This document shows positions 31,670 to 39,660 of a stretch of DNA of 39,660 nt, one piece after another. A program made the translations under genes and the position numbers. How positions within the stretch are numbered: the first letter of the stretch is position 1; each line of letters starts with the position of its first letter. The notes beneath the pieces were generated by a model, which saw only the letters and a program-made list of their open reading frames with translations, did no database searches and was not told the origin of the DNA. This DNA comes from Prevotellaceae bacterium UBA4336 (GTDB lineage Bacteria > Bacteroidota > Bacteroidia > Bacteroidales > Bacteroidaceae), in NCBI GenBank assembly GCA_002394305.1, contig DGTM01000044.1:3194-42853 (forward strand). The letters are read 5' to 3'.

Positions 31670-32464
31670 TTACTCACCCAGAATCTTCTCGAAGGCCTGG
31701 ATGAGGATGTTTGCCATCACCTGCATGCCGTCGTCGTTGGGATGCAGGGCGGTGTCGTAGCTCCAGCCAGCGAGCTGGCGCTGGCCGCCTGCCTCGGCAA
31801 AGAAGTCGGCGACGGGGAAGGACTCGTAGGCTGCTATCTGGCGGATGACGTCGGCGTATTCCTGGAGGTAGATGCCGTTCAGCGGGTCGTACCAATGGGC
31901 GGGCAGATAGTCGCCGAAGCCGTATGCCTTGCGCGGGGTGCAGAGGATGACGCGAGCCTTCTTGTTGCGCTGGAAGATGCGGTCGATGACCTGACGGTAA
32001 GTGGCGGCGAAGGTGCCGTTCTTCGTGTTGTTAATGTAATCGTCGATGGTGCCCACGGGTGTGGAATGTCCCCAGTCGTTGATGCCGTGCTCGATGGTGT
32101 AGTAATCGGCATAGCCCACGGCAGCGATGGCCGAGGAGAGCGTTCCGCCATTGACGGCCTTGTTGTTGAAGCCCGTGAAGGCGAGCTTTTCCATGACGCG
32201 CGTCTGGTAGCCTTTGGTGATGGGGTACGAGGCTGTCTGCTCGTTGAGCCATGAGATGGAGGTGCCGAGCGAGCACCAGCGTCCATCCACCTTGCGCGGC
32301 TTTGCGTTGAGAGGCTCTGCTGCCTCCATGCTGAACACAATGCTGTCTACGTCTTCCTGATTGAATCCGTAGCTTTCGTCTTTTTCATGGACAGTGAAGC
32401 TCTGCGCCATAGCCACAGAAGCTATGGCGCAGAGGGTGACTGTAAGAAATGCTTTTCTTTTCAT
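31670..32464 (-). CDS. Secreted SGNH/GDSL-family hydrolase
   Basis: A 264-residue protein with a signal peptide (residues 1-20, ending AMAQ). A short N-terminal segment (about 22-46, FTVHEKDESYGFNQEDVDSI) is of a type common in Prevotella secreted proteins. The hydrolase domain has the catalytic Ser in SLGTSIS (Ser 69), the HGIND block (Asn 129) and DTALH (Asp 237, His 241), so the catalytic set looks complete. Members de-esterify carbohydrates or lipids; the substrate here is unknown. It begins 25 nt after the stop of the large beta-helix gene and is probably co-transcribed with it. The signal-peptide codons form a perfect 14-bp hairpin. Confidence 0.88.
   Translation of the reverse strand: MKRKAFLTVTLCAIASVAMAQSFTVHEKDESYGFNQEDVDSIVFSMEAAEPLNAKPRKVDGRWCSLGTSISWLNEQTASYPITKGYQTRVMEKLAFTGFNNKAVNGGTLSSAIAAVGYADYYTIEHGINDWGHSTPVGTIDDYINNTKNGTFAATYRQVIDRIFQRNKKARVILCTPRKAYGFGDYLPAHWYDPLNGIYLQEYADVIRQIAAYESFPVADFFAEAGGQRQLAGWSYDTALHPNDDGMQVMANILIQAFEKILGE
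32400..32434 (-). repeat. Perfect 14-bp inverted repeat inside the signal-peptide codons of the SGNH gene
   Basis: CTCTGCGCCATAGC at 32400-32413 is the exact complement of GCTATGGCGCAGAG at 32421-32434, with a 7-nt loop. In the mRNA this would be a very stable stem about 30 nt after the start codon. It encodes part of LCAIASVAMAQS. Confidence 0.85.
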
Positions 32465-32489
32465 TTCCCTATATACATATTTAATATAT

Positions 32490-35400
32490 TCACTTCACCA
32501 GAACTTTCTTCTGGCCTACGATATAAATACCCTTTGGCAGCATGCCGTTCGCAGCCTTGGCCACCTTGCGGCCCGAGAGGTCGTAGACGCCGGACGGCTG
32601 TCGGCTGCCATCGGCCTGCACTTCGGCTATGGCGTCGGTGCCCTTGTACTTGCCGTCCTCGAAGATGACTATCTGATGGCTTTCGTCGAGGACTGGCACG
32701 TCATCCTCGCCGATGGTCTGGTACCAGGTGATGACGCTCTGGTCGCCATTCAGCTTGTAGCAGACCTCGCCGCTGCGGAACTGTTCCTGGGTCATCTGCG
32801 TGCCTTGTGCGGCTCCTATGGCGTTCAGGTAGTAGCAGTTGTTGAGCTTTGCGGTGCCGCGGCAGAAGGTGTAGCAGTAGTCGGTGGCCGTGCCTTCGGT
32901 GAGGGTGCTGGTGGTGAAGCAGTTGTTCAGCGTGGAAGAGCCGTTACCTGCATATGCCACGAAGCCGCAGTACATGGAGCTGCCGGGGCTGCCCATCGAG
33001 CCGAGGGTAGCGCAGTCGTTGAAGGTGACCTGGCCTTCCAGCCGTCCGAACATGCCGCCGTTGCCGGTCACGCCGCTACGGTCGCCCGTGATGTTGACAT
33101 TCGTCACGACTTTCTCGACGAGCGTCGTGCCGTTCACCCATCCGGCCAGTGCGCCGAAGTGGATGCCCTGCACGACGGCATCGCCCTCTACGCGGAGGTT
33201 GCGGATGGTGGCGCCGTCCAGGTAGCGGAACAGGCCGCCGTAGTTGTCGCCCACCTCGTAGCTGTAGGAGACGGTGTGTCCCTGTCCGTCGAACGTGCCG
33301 GCGAACTGTGCGTCCTCGCTGCCTATCATGAGGGCGGGGTAGTCGCTCTCGCGCAGGTCGATGTCGGCCATGAGCTTGGCATTGGCCTTCGTAGTGCCTC
33401 CGCCGACCAGCCTTGCGAAGATGAAGTAGTCCTTCGGGGTGCGGAGGAGGTAGTAGCCGTCCTCTTCGTCGGGGAAGAAGTTGATGTGGCTCTTGGGGTC
33501 GACGGCAAGGGCTTCCTCGGCGGACATGGAGCCGTCGATGTAGCCGTTGATGAGGAGGGTGTAGAGGTCGTCGAGTTCGTTGAACTCATCCTCGGAGAGT
33601 ATGCTCGAGAAGGCGTCCAGCAGGTTGTTCACCTCTTCGGTCTTGTCCATGAGGGTGACGTAGGCCTGCTTGCACTCGTAGATTTGCAGGAAGAGGCTCG
33701 AGAACTTCTCCACGAGCTGGTACTTGGCTTCGGGCTCCGTGGCGGTGGCTACGGCATCGAGTGTCTGCCGGAGCTCGTCCTTGAGGGCCTGGCTGAAGTT
33801 GGGATAGGCCGCGTAGTTGTCGGTGAAGTCGAACTCGTAGTCGTTGAGGATGGTGTTGGCGCGGCTGGACTGCGACGCGAGGACGCGGTCGAGGCTCTCG
33901 GCGGCTTCGTCGGGCTGTCCGTAGTAGAAGACGCGGATGTTGCCGAAGCCGAGCCAGTCGCCTGAGAGTCCTGTGCCGGGCTGGCGGATGCCGACGGTCA
34001 GTGTGCCGTCGGTGACCTTGCAGAGCACGCTGTTTTGGTAGCGGCCGGCCTGGAAGGCGTTGCAGCAGCTCACGATGCCCTGCATCGTATAGCCTGCCAG
34101 CTCTCCGTCCTCGTCGGTCACGGCGAAGTCGGCCACGGGGCCGGTGATGTTGCAGTTCACGCCGTCGATGGCTTCCTCCGGGCTAATCATGTCCTCGATG
34201 TTCGTCTGGAAGTAGTTGTGGATGCCGTTGGCGTAGAGCGTTGCGGCGTAGTTGACGTTGTAGAAGTCCGTGTAGGGCGACGGACGGAAGGCGCCGTTGA
34301 CCTGCAGCTCATAGATGCCGTTGGGCAGTCCTGTCAAGGTCTGGTGCATGTCCATCGTTGCGGAGAGACATTCGGCAGCGTGCAGCGTGCTGGTCTCCGA
34401 CGTGCCCCATCCGGTGGGCAGCTGGCCTTCCCATCCGTCGAACTGGCTGCCCAGGTCGGCATTGGTCAGGAGCATGGTTATCTCTGTTCCGGCAGCCGGT
34501 GTGAACGTGATGGCTTCGACGAGTTTCTCATCGATGAAGGCTGTCTCGGCGATGACCTGCTCTTCACTGAGCAGGAGGTTGTCGAGGATGTAGAGGGCAG
34601 AGCCGTTGGGGAAGTCCTCGCTGGGCTCGTCGAGTTCGGTCAGGTAGCCCTTCAGGGCCTGGCTCTTCTCGTTGTTCAGTTCGGGGTGCTCCTCGAGGTA
34701 TTTCTTTGTTTCCTCCACCTTGGCGATGTATGCGGCGTAGGCTGCGGCGCTGCTCTGGATGCTCTGGCGCTGGGCGTCGAGCTCGTTGTATCCGGCCAGG
34801 AAGGTGTCGACGTCGGGGCTGTCCGAGAGGGCTTCGAGGGCTTCGAGGTAGGCTTCGACGAGCGTCTTCTGGGCGACGGCCTCTTCGTAGCGTCCCTTCT
34901 CTCCGTCGATGACGAGGGAGACGAATTCCCGGAAGCTTGCCTCGTCGGTGACGTTCATGTAGACCCTGCCTGCGCCGTAGACTCTGAGGTGGCTCGCGTC
35001 GGGCACGGGTGTCTCGTCCTCTTCGATGTTCTGGTACCAGGCTATCTGGCTCTGGTCGCCATTTAGCATGTAGCAGAGTTCGCCGCCGGCCATCTGTTCC
35101 TCGGTGACGGCTGTGCCCTGCGCCCTGCCCACGGTGTGCAGGTAGTAGCAGTTGTTCAGTGTGACGGTGCCGCCGCTGTGCGTCAGGGTGAAGCAGTTGC
35201 TGGTGCTGGTGCCTTCGGTCAGGCGGCAGGCGGTGAAGCAGTTGTTCAGCGTGGTGCGGCTGTTGCCGTCCGACCATCCGGAGAAGCTGCTGTACATGGA
35301 GCTTACCTTGCCGTCCTCGGCATAACCCATCTCGCCGAGCGTAGCACAGTTGTTGAAGGTGATGTCGGCGTAGTTGGCGCCTACCATGCCTGCGTCGCCG

Positions 35401-36866
35401 GTCACCTGGTTCATGGCGCCGGTGATGTTGACGTCGGTCACGACGTTCTCCACGAGTATGGTGCCGTCGGCACGCCCTATGAGAGCGCCGTAGTGTATCT
35501 GGGTGACGTAAGCGCTGCCCTGCACACGCAGGTTGCGGATGGTGGCGTCCTTGACGAATGCGAAGAGTCCGCGCCACTTGCTCGTCACAGCGGTGTAGTC
35601 GTAGGTGATGGTATGCCCGCCGCCGTCGAAGATGCCCCTGAAGGGACGGTTCTCCGTGCCAATCATCAGGTCGGGGTCGAAGCCGTCGTTGAGGTCGATG
35701 TCGCTGGTCAGGAGCACCTTCACATCGGCGCCTCCCTCCTGCACCTTCAGGTAGAGCCAGTACATCTGCTCGGCGTTCTCGATGAGATAGAAGCCCTGTT
35801 CGTTCTGATGGACTGCGTTGGGGTCGGTCAGGCCGCAGACGGTGCAGATGCCGTCGGTGCCGTACTTGTGGTCGGGCTTGTCGGGGTAGCTCTCGGTATT
35901 GGTGTAGGTGAGGGGGTTGTCCTCCAGTTCGGCTCCGTCGCAGCGGACGGTGCCGGAGGCGTATACGCGCTGGCTTCCGGTGCCGGCCTGCGGGGTGCGG
36001 TCGGTGCCGATGGTCTGCGTCCAGGTGATAGTGCTTTGGTCTCCGTTGAGCTTATAGCAGAGTGCTCCGCTGGAAACCTGCTCCTCTGTCACCTGTGTGC
36101 CCTGGGCCGCTCCGATGGGGCTGACGTAGTAGCAGTTGTTCAGGATGGCCGTGCCGCGGCAGAAGGTGTAGCAGTAGTCGGTGGCCGTGCCTTCGGTGAG
36201 CTTGCTTGTGGTGTAGCAGTTGTTCAGTGTGGACGTTACGCCTCCGGTAGCGAAGGCCACGAAGCCGCAGTACATCGAGCTGCCGGGGTGGCCCATCTCG
36301 CCGAGGGTGGCGCAGCCCGTGAAGGTGATGTTGCCGTAGAGGGCGCCTATCATGCCGCCGTTGCCGGTCACACCGCTGTGCTCGCCCACGATGGTGACGT
36401 CCGTCACGACGTTCTCCACGAGCATCTCGCCGTCGCCGTAGCCGATGAGGGCGCCGAAGTGGATGCCCCGCGTCACGACGTCGCCTTCCACACGGAGGTT
36501 GCAGATGGTGGCTCCGCTAACGAAGCTGAAGAGGCCGCCGTAGTTGTCGCGGAGGTCGTAGCTGTAGGAGACGGTGTGTCCCTGTCCGTCGAACTTGCCG
36601 GCATAGGGCGTGGCTTGTGCGCCGATCATCAGGTTGGGTGTCTCGCTCTCGCGCAGGTCGATGTCGGCCGTCAGCTGCACTTCCAGCCCGGTGTTCCCTT
36701 CGGCGACGGCCTCTGCCAGGGTTGCCAGGTCCTGGGCGGTGCCTATCTGACAGATACCGTCCTGAATCGTCAGACGCTCCAACGCACTGTCCTGTGCATT
36801 GGCACTTGCTCCCGTCATCAGCCAGAGGACTGCCGTCAGGAGCATTGAAGGTAACGTTTTTTTCAT
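32490..36866 (-). CDS. Large secreted protein with three GLUG-type beta-helix modules
   Basis: A 1458-residue protein with a signal peptide (about residues 1-24, ending ANAQ). Three homologous beta-helix modules carry the pattern ADIDLRES, FDGQGHTVSYSY, GGLF, ATIRNLRVEG and GALIG, each closing with LNNCYY, GAAQGT and CYKLNGDQS; they cover roughly residues 30-310, 360-640 and 1130-1420. Between modules 2 and 3 is a helical charged region (about 660-800), then a CBM-like beta sandwich (about 810-1000) and another helical stretch. A CTVCG knuckle (near 345) precedes module 2. The last about 30 residues (YDLSGRKVAK then GIYIVGQKKVLVK) resemble a type IX-like sorting tail. It is probably surface-exposed, for adhesion or glycan binding. 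The ATG at 36866 fits the signal peptide and promoter. SGNH hydrolase follows 25 nt later. Confidence 0.85.
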   Translation of the reverse strand: MKKTLPSMLLTAVLWLMTGASANAQDSALERLTIQDGICQIGTAQDLATLAEAVAEGNTGLEVQLTADIDLRESETPNLMIGAQATPYAGKFDGQGHTVSYSYDLRDNYGGLFSFVSGATICNLRVEGDVVTRGIHFGALIGYGDGEMLVENVVTDVTIVGEHSGVTGNGGMIGALYGNITFTGCATLGEMGHPGSSMYCGFVAFATGGVTSTLNNCYTTSKLTEGTATDYCYTFCRGTAILNNCYYVSPIGAAQGTQVTEEQVSSGALCYKLNGDQSTITWTQTIGTDRTPQAGTGSQRVYASGTVRCDGAELEDNPLTYTNTESYPDKPDHKYGTDGICTVCGLTDPNAVHQNEQGFYLIENAEQMYWLYLKVQEGGADVKVLLTSDIDLNDGFDPDLMIGTENRPFRGIFDGGGHTITYDYTAVTSKWRGLFAFVKDATIRNLRVQGSAYVTQIHYGALIGRADGTILVENVVTDVNITGAMNQVTGDAGMVGANYADITFNNCATLGEMGYAEDGKVSSMYSSFSGWSDGNSRTTLNNCFTACRLTEGTSTSNCFTLTHSGGTVTLNNCYYLHTVGRAQGTAVTEEQMAGGELCYMLNGDQSQIAWYQNIEEDETPVPDASHLRVYGAGRVYMNVTDEASFREFVSLVIDGEKGRYEEAVAQKTLVEAYLEALEALSDSPDVDTFLAGYNELDAQRQSIQSSAAAYAAYIAKVEETKKYLEEHPELNNEKSQALKGYLTELDEPSEDFPNGSALYILDNLLLSEEQVIAETAFIDEKLVEAITFTPAAGTEITMLLTNADLGSQFDGWEGQLPTGWGTSETSTLHAAECLSATMDMHQTLTGLPNGIYELQVNGAFRPSPYTDFYNVNYAATLYANGIHNYFQTNIEDMISPEEAIDGVNCNITGPVADFAVTDEDGELAGYTMQGIVSCCNAFQAGRYQNSVLCKVTDGTLTVGIRQPGTGLSGDWLGFGNIRVFYYGQPDEAAESLDRVLASQSSRANTILNDYEFDFTDNYAAYPNFSQALKDELRQTLDAVATATEPEAKYQLVEKFSSLFLQIYECKQAYVTLMDKTEEVNNLLDAFSSILSEDEFNELDDLYTLLINGYIDGSMSAEEALAVDPKSHINFFPDEEDGYYLLRTPKDYFIFARLVGGGTTKANAKLMADIDLRESDYPALMIGSEDAQFAGTFDGQGHTVSYSYEVGDNYGGLFRYLDGATIRNLRVEGDAVVQGIHFGALAGWVNGTTLVEKVVTNVNITGDRSGVTGNGGMFGRLEGQVTFNDCATLGSMGSPGSSMYCGFVAYAGNGSSTLNNCFTTSTLTEGTATDYCYTFCRGTAKLNNCYYLNAIGAAQGTQMTQEQFRSGEVCYKLNGDQSVITWYQTIGEDDVPVLDESHQIVIFEDGKYKGTDAIAEVQADGSRQPSGVYDLSGRKVAKAANGMLPKGIYIVGQKKVLVK

Positions 36867-36912
36867 AGCATTTGTGATTAGGTTAATAATAGTGTTAGTT
36901 GGTTTTCCCATG

Positions 36913-36944
36913 CAAATTTACCCTTTTTCTTGTTTCTCGACAAG
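36913..36944 (-). promoter_or_regulatory. Promoter of the beta-helix protein gene
   Basis: Minus-strand TAAATTTG (plus CAAATTTA, 36913-36920) with a CTTG at 36941-36944 about 20 bp upstream. The ATG at 36866 follows by 46 nt. An upstream in-frame ATG at 36911 would give only a 2-nt leader and spoil the signal peptide. Confidence 0.55.
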
Positions 36945-37009
36945 GAAAAGAGCTGTTTTTTTCGCTTTTCCTGCTCTTTTTCCGCCCGAAAATCCTCTTA
37001 GCGCCGCCC

Positions 37010-37290
37010 TGTTTCCTTTTTCGCGCCGCCTGCACGACTTTTTCGCCCCGCCTGCACAACTTTTTCGCCCCGCATGCACTTTTTCCTCGCCCCGCAGACA
37101 CAAATTCCCCGCCCCACGGACACAAACTTTTTCAGTGGTTCTGAAATATATTTCCAAGGCTTTGAAATATATTTTAGTGCTTCGGAAATATATTTCAAAG
37201 CCTTGGAAATAGTTTTATCCCCTGCGGCGGAGATTTTTTACCCCTGCGGCGGAGAACTTCCGTCACTGTGGCGGAGAATTTTGTTCTCCG
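37010..37290. repeat. Composite tandem-repeat array, copy 2 (inverted relative to 6735-6965)
   Basis: Five 22-bp units containing CGCCCCGCCTGCACAACTTT-like sequence run from about 37022 to 37130; their complement resembles the GGGCGA units of copy 1. Next come palindromes GAAATATATTTC at 37143, 37164 (last base changed) and 37185, and a decayed one at 37206, with 21-bp period. Last come units of CCCCTGCGGCGGAGATTTTT type to about 37290. The order is that of copy 1 read on the other strand. Confidence 0.85.
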
Positions 37291-37320
37291 CAATAAAGCT
37301 TCCCGCCCCCTGCTCCGAGG

Positions 37321-37363
37321 CAAAAACGACAAGCCCCGCCAACATCTCACGACGGGGCGGGGC
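37321..37363 (-). terminator. Terminator of the sigma-factor operon
   Basis: On the minus strand GCCCCGCC (plus 37356-37363) pairs with GGCGGGGC (plus 37333-37340) around a 15-nt loop and is followed by TTGTCGTTTTTG. It is 40 nt beyond the stop of the last gene of the operon. Confidence 0.7.
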
Positions 37364-37402
37364 GATAAAACTTAACCTAAAAACTCTAAAAAACAATGTC
37401 GC

Positions 37403-38269
37403 TCATTGTATCTTGTCAAGCTCTTCGATGGCGAGCTTGAGGTAGCGTTCGCAGGCCGGGTCTGTTTCCTTGTTGTACAAGGTTGCCACTTCGTCCTTGA
37501 GCTGCCCGAGTTCCTCCTGCGTGCCTTTGACTTTGAAGAATCCGCTTTCGCGTGTCTGTTTGCAAAAGAGATAGATGGAGGAGGCGACGAACCATTTGTC
37601 CCGACCCGACTCGTACTGCTGCTTGAGCCCGTCGAAAAGGAGCAGAATCTTGTCGTTGCGCAGCAGGTCTTCGTCGGAAAACCGCCGTCCGAAGGGGTCT
37701 GAATACTTCGTCGAAACATTATACTTAACGAATGGCGGCTTGGGAATCTTGGCGTAGGTGATGATGTAGCGCACCTCGATGCTGCCCTTCTCCGATGCTG
37801 CCTGCACATCGCGCCACTCCAGGACGTAGGCGTAGCGGTGTGTCTTGGACGTGTCGCTGGCGTCGAGGAGGTTCACGTTGACGTAGTTGTTGTAGTCCTG
37901 ACCGATGGTGATGTATTGCTCCGGGTTGTCGCCTATCATCATATTGCGCAGGCTCACCTTGTCCGTCAGCTCGTTCATGCTGTTTATGCCGTAGCAGTTC
38001 TCGTCCGTCTGGCTCACCTTCTCGAAGGCTTCCTGCAGGCTCGGGAAGATTTTCTCCCGTTGCTTTCCGGTCAGGACGAAGGTGTAGACGTCGCATCGCG
38101 ACTTGAGCGGACGCCCCTCGCGCAGGACGTCGTGCTCCTTGTTGATGGACTTCTTGAGCGTCAGGCCATACTCTTTCTGCAACTTCGACGGCAGCTCCTC
38201 CAGCATTTGGCTCTGTGCGGAAGCACTTGTGGCAAGGAGGAAGAATAGACTTTTGATGATTGTTTTCAT
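37403..38269 (-). CDS. Exported protein of unknown function in a sigma/anti-sigma operon
   Basis: A 288-residue protein with a signal peptide (residues 1-19, ending ASAQ) and no further membrane segment, so it should be periplasmic or secreted. The mature part begins SQMLEELPSKLQKEYGLTLKK and is mixed alpha/beta with many charged residues; I recognise no domain. It starts 20 nt after the putative anti-sigma gene. Small exported proteins often follow ECF sigma/anti-sigma pairs in Bacteroidota and may be the envelope component that the system watches or controls; here that is inference from position. Confidence 0.8.
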   Translation of the reverse strand: MKTIIKSLFFLLATSASAQSQMLEELPSKLQKEYGLTLKKSINKEHDVLREGRPLKSRCDVYTFVLTGKQREKIFPSLQEAFEKVSQTDENCYGINSMNELTDKVSLRNMMIGDNPEQYITIGQDYNNYVNVNLLDASDTSKTHRYAYVLEWRDVQAASEKGSIEVRYIITYAKIPKPPFVKYNVSTKYSDPFGRRFSDEDLLRNDKILLLFDGLKQQYESGRDKWFVASSIYLFCKQTRESGFFKVKGTQEELGQLKDEVATLYNKETDPACERYLKLAIEELDKIQ

Positions 38270-38289
38270 AATGATCTGTGTTTAATTAG

Positions 38290-38964
38290 TTAGATTGCAA
38301 TGATGTGGATGGTGGTGTCGGGTGCTTCTTCGTCGAAGTTGGCATAGAATGCACGCAACTCTTCCAGCGGTTCCTGCAGCTTGTAGGCTACCTGCAGGGC
38401 TTCCTCGGCAAGGAAGATGTCCACGAGTGCCTGCTTTTCGGGCGGGATGACGGGCACGTCGCCCCCCGGCTGCGGCGCGGCCTTGGCAGGACAGGGCTTG
38501 GAGGGCTCGTCGGTCTTATGGGCCTTATGGGTCTCATAGGACTTATGGGTCTTATAAGACTTATGGGTCCTATAGGTCATATAGGTCCTATTAGTCCTAT
38601 GGCTCTCATCGGCCTTCGGGTCCTCGCGGCTCTCTTGGGGCTCTGAAGGGGCGGGCTGCTCGGGGGCCGGACGGGCGGGCTGCGGGACTTCTGCCTGTGC
38701 CAGAGGCGTCTCCTTCTCGCTCGTCGGCTGGGCAGAACGCAGCAGGAACGCCACCACCGCCGCTGCCGCAACCACCGCCGCCCACGGCCACAAGGGGATG
38801 CGGCGCGAAGGTTTCCGGCGGCTGACGGCCGCGTCGAACGCCGCCTCGGCTGCATCAAGTTCTTCCTCCGACGGGAGCTGAAGGCGCCCGGGGTGCAGAG
38901 GCCTCTCCCCCGCAAGGTACTGCTCCAGCCATTCTTCGCTTTTCTCTTTTAACTTTTCACTCAT
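38290..38964 (-). CDS. Putative anti-sigma factor with repeat-derived linker
   Basis: A 224-residue protein: a cytoplasmic N-terminal part (MSEKLKEKSEEWLEQYLAGE), one membrane helix (PLWPWAAVVAAAAVVAFLL, about residues 56-75), a Pro/Glu-rich linker, a basic Thr/His/Lys/Tyr tripeptide repeat (about 118-150) and a C-terminal helical domain. Topology and position suit a single-pass anti-sigma factor, although I see no zinc-binding HxxxCxxC motif. The ATG at 38964 overlaps the sigma-factor stop codon (ATGA), which implies coupled translation. The longer frame to 39102 runs inside the sigma gene and is rejected. The repeat region is 11 units of 9 bp. Confidence 0.75.
   Translation of the reverse strand: MSEKLKEKSEEWLEQYLAGERPLHPGRLQLPSEEELDAAEAAFDAAVSRRKPSRRIPLWPWAAVVAAAAVVAFLLRSAQPTSEKETPLAQAEVPQPARPAPEQPAPSEPQESREDPKADESHRTNRTYMTYRTHKSYKTHKSYETHKAHKTDEPSKPCPAKAAPQPGGDVPVIPPEKQALVDIFLAEEALQVAYKLQEPLEELRAFYANFDEEAPDTTIHIIAI
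38515..38613 (-). repeat. 9-bp tandem repeat (11 units) inside the anti-sigma gene
   Basis: Plus-strand units such as CTTATGGGT, CCTATAGGT and CTCATAGGA repeat with exact 9-bp period over 99 bp. Being a multiple of 3, the repeat adds or loses three residues per unit without a frameshift. On the minus strand it encodes tripeptides like THK, SYK and TYR. Confidence 0.88.
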
Positions 38965-39446
38965 AACGCTCCTCCTTTCTTCAGCGACTCCATTATCCTG
39001 CGACGTGCCGAGCTGAGCATCGAACTGACGCTGCGGACGGCTATGCCTGTGGCGGCGGATATCTGCACGCGGTCCATTCCGGCCTCCGAGAACATGTCCC
39101 ACAACCTGCGCTCGGCAGGCGGCAGGGCGGCAACGGCACGGTCCAAGGCCTGACGGAGCTCGGTCTCGCGCACGGCATCCTCGGCACTTCCTTGCGGAAC
39201 GTCGTTCATCTCGGCCGACTGCTGCCGTATGTTCTTCCTATAGGCGCTGATGCATGCGTGCTTCGTCAGCCTTACGGCCAGACGCTCGGCATCGGCCACC
39301 TCGGGCAGCTCTCCCCACACCTTCCACAGCCGCATCATGGCCTCCTGCACGGCATCCTCGGCGGCAGCAGCATCATACTGCCTTGCCAGAAGCAACAGCC
39401 GTGGGCGCAAACGCGAGGCGGTGGGTGTGAAGAGTTCTGCATTCAT
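38961..39446 (-). CDS. ECF-type RNA polymerase sigma factor
   Basis: A 161-residue sigma-70 family protein of ECF size. Region 2 is seen in LARQYDAAAAEDAVQEAMMR and LWKVWGEL (about residues 20-46), and region 4 in LPPAERRLWDMFSEAG and QISAATGIAVRSVSSMLSSA (about 107-148). It directs RNA polymerase to an envelope- or stress-related regulon. I use ATG 39446 (preceded by AAGG); a GTG at 39470 would add eight residues that look unlike an ECF N-terminus. It is the first gene of a three-gene minus-strand operon with the putative anti-sigma factor and an exported protein. No clear TAnnTTTG box was found upstream. Confidence 0.9.
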   Translation of the reverse strand: MNAELFTPTASRLRPRLLLLARQYDAAAAEDAVQEAMMRLWKVWGELPEVADAERLAVRLTKHACISAYRKNIRQQSAEMNDVPQGSAEDAVRETELRQALDRAVAALPPAERRLWDMFSEAGMDRVQISAATGIAVRSVSSMLSSARRRIMESLKKGGAL

Positions 39447-39533
39447 ACACCTTAATAACGCAGAAAGCACGAAAAGTTAAGCATCCATTAAGATTATTTA
39501 AGATAAAACCTTCCGCACGTCGCGTTTTTTTCG

Positions 39534-39541
39534 TACCTTTG
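39534..39541 (+). promoter_or_regulatory. Possible plus-strand promoter at the window edge
   Basis: TACCTTTG, preceded by a T-run and TCG, resembles the asparaginase promoter (also TTCGTACCTTTG). It would drive a gene starting beyond 39660. The 119 nt after it hold no start codon with a good frame; AT-rich TATATATATAATATAA lies near 39631-39646. Confidence 0.5.
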
Positions 39542-39660
39542 CCCGCGGATTAAAGCGCGGTCCGGGAATCGGGAATCAAGGCCCTCCCCTCTCCCCGTTC
39601 CTGCCCCCACGTCCCCGAGACTACACATTATATATATAATATAACTTTCGGAAGTAAAAG

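Noticed and set aside
36918..37445. Open frames on both strands through the second composite array
   Set aside because: They arise because the 21-bp period is a multiple of three; no start signal or conserved protein features.
1..39660. tRNA, rRNA or complete insertion sequence
   Set aside because: I saw no tRNA cloverleaf, rRNA sequence or intact transposase; only the truncated Rpn-type start at 12300-12395.

Overview
The window looks like a Bacteroidota chromosome, most likely a Prevotellaceae-type gut or rumen bacterium. Ten or so putative promoters carry the Bacteroidota -7 element TAnnTTTG, some with a TTTG-like -33 box about 19-20 bp upstream. The gene content fits too: BspA-type leucine-rich surface proteins, an outer-membrane beta-barrel protein with a carboxypeptidase-regulatory domain, GLUG-type beta-helix proteins, a family 78 rhamnosidase and a CE15-like esterase. 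The assignment is inferred from gene content; no rRNA or other phylogenetic marker is present.

Layout. 1-977: a 22-bp tandem array, a MaoC-type dehydratase gene and a palindromic intergenic element. 978-5827: a probable three-gene plus-strand operon (phospholipase D-like protein, CE15-like esterase, unclassified secreted glycosidase-like protein); the first and third genes carry repeat-like DNA read in frame. 5952-11131: minus-strand B3/B4-domain protein and large GH78 rhamnosidase, separated by a composite repeat. 11324-12395: AraC-type regulator followed by a chimeric gene remnant. 12468-13017: a small basic protein overlapping a retropepsin-like protease. 13187-13459: a probable structured RNA. 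13538-24132: a co-directional, AT-richer block of six genes (two membrane proteins, two LRR surface proteins with dockerin-like ends, a cohesin-like secreted protein, a 60-residue peptide). 24624-28934: a second, nearly identical AraC gene, then the convergent outer-membrane protein gene whose 3' end is duplicated at 12207. 29009-32464: dihydroorotase, type I asparaginase and an SGNH hydrolase. 32490-36866: a large three-module beta-helix surface protein. 37403-39446: ECF sigma factor, putative anti-sigma factor and an exported protein in one operon.

How it may fit together. The esterase, glycosidase-like protein, rhamnosidase and AraC regulator suggest breakdown of plant cell-wall polysaccharide, although no SusC/SusD pair is present. 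The most interesting part is 11324-25980. Two AraC copies, each followed by the same outer-membrane-protein 3' tail, lie in direct orientation exactly 13,300 bp apart and bracket the AT-rich block. That block holds dockerin-like and cohesin-like modules in adjacent genes and may encode a small self-assembling surface complex. A second theme is repeats: palindromic or short-period repeats sit both between genes and, in frame, inside several genes, and a composite array with a 21-22 bp period occurs twice in opposite orientation 30 kb apart.
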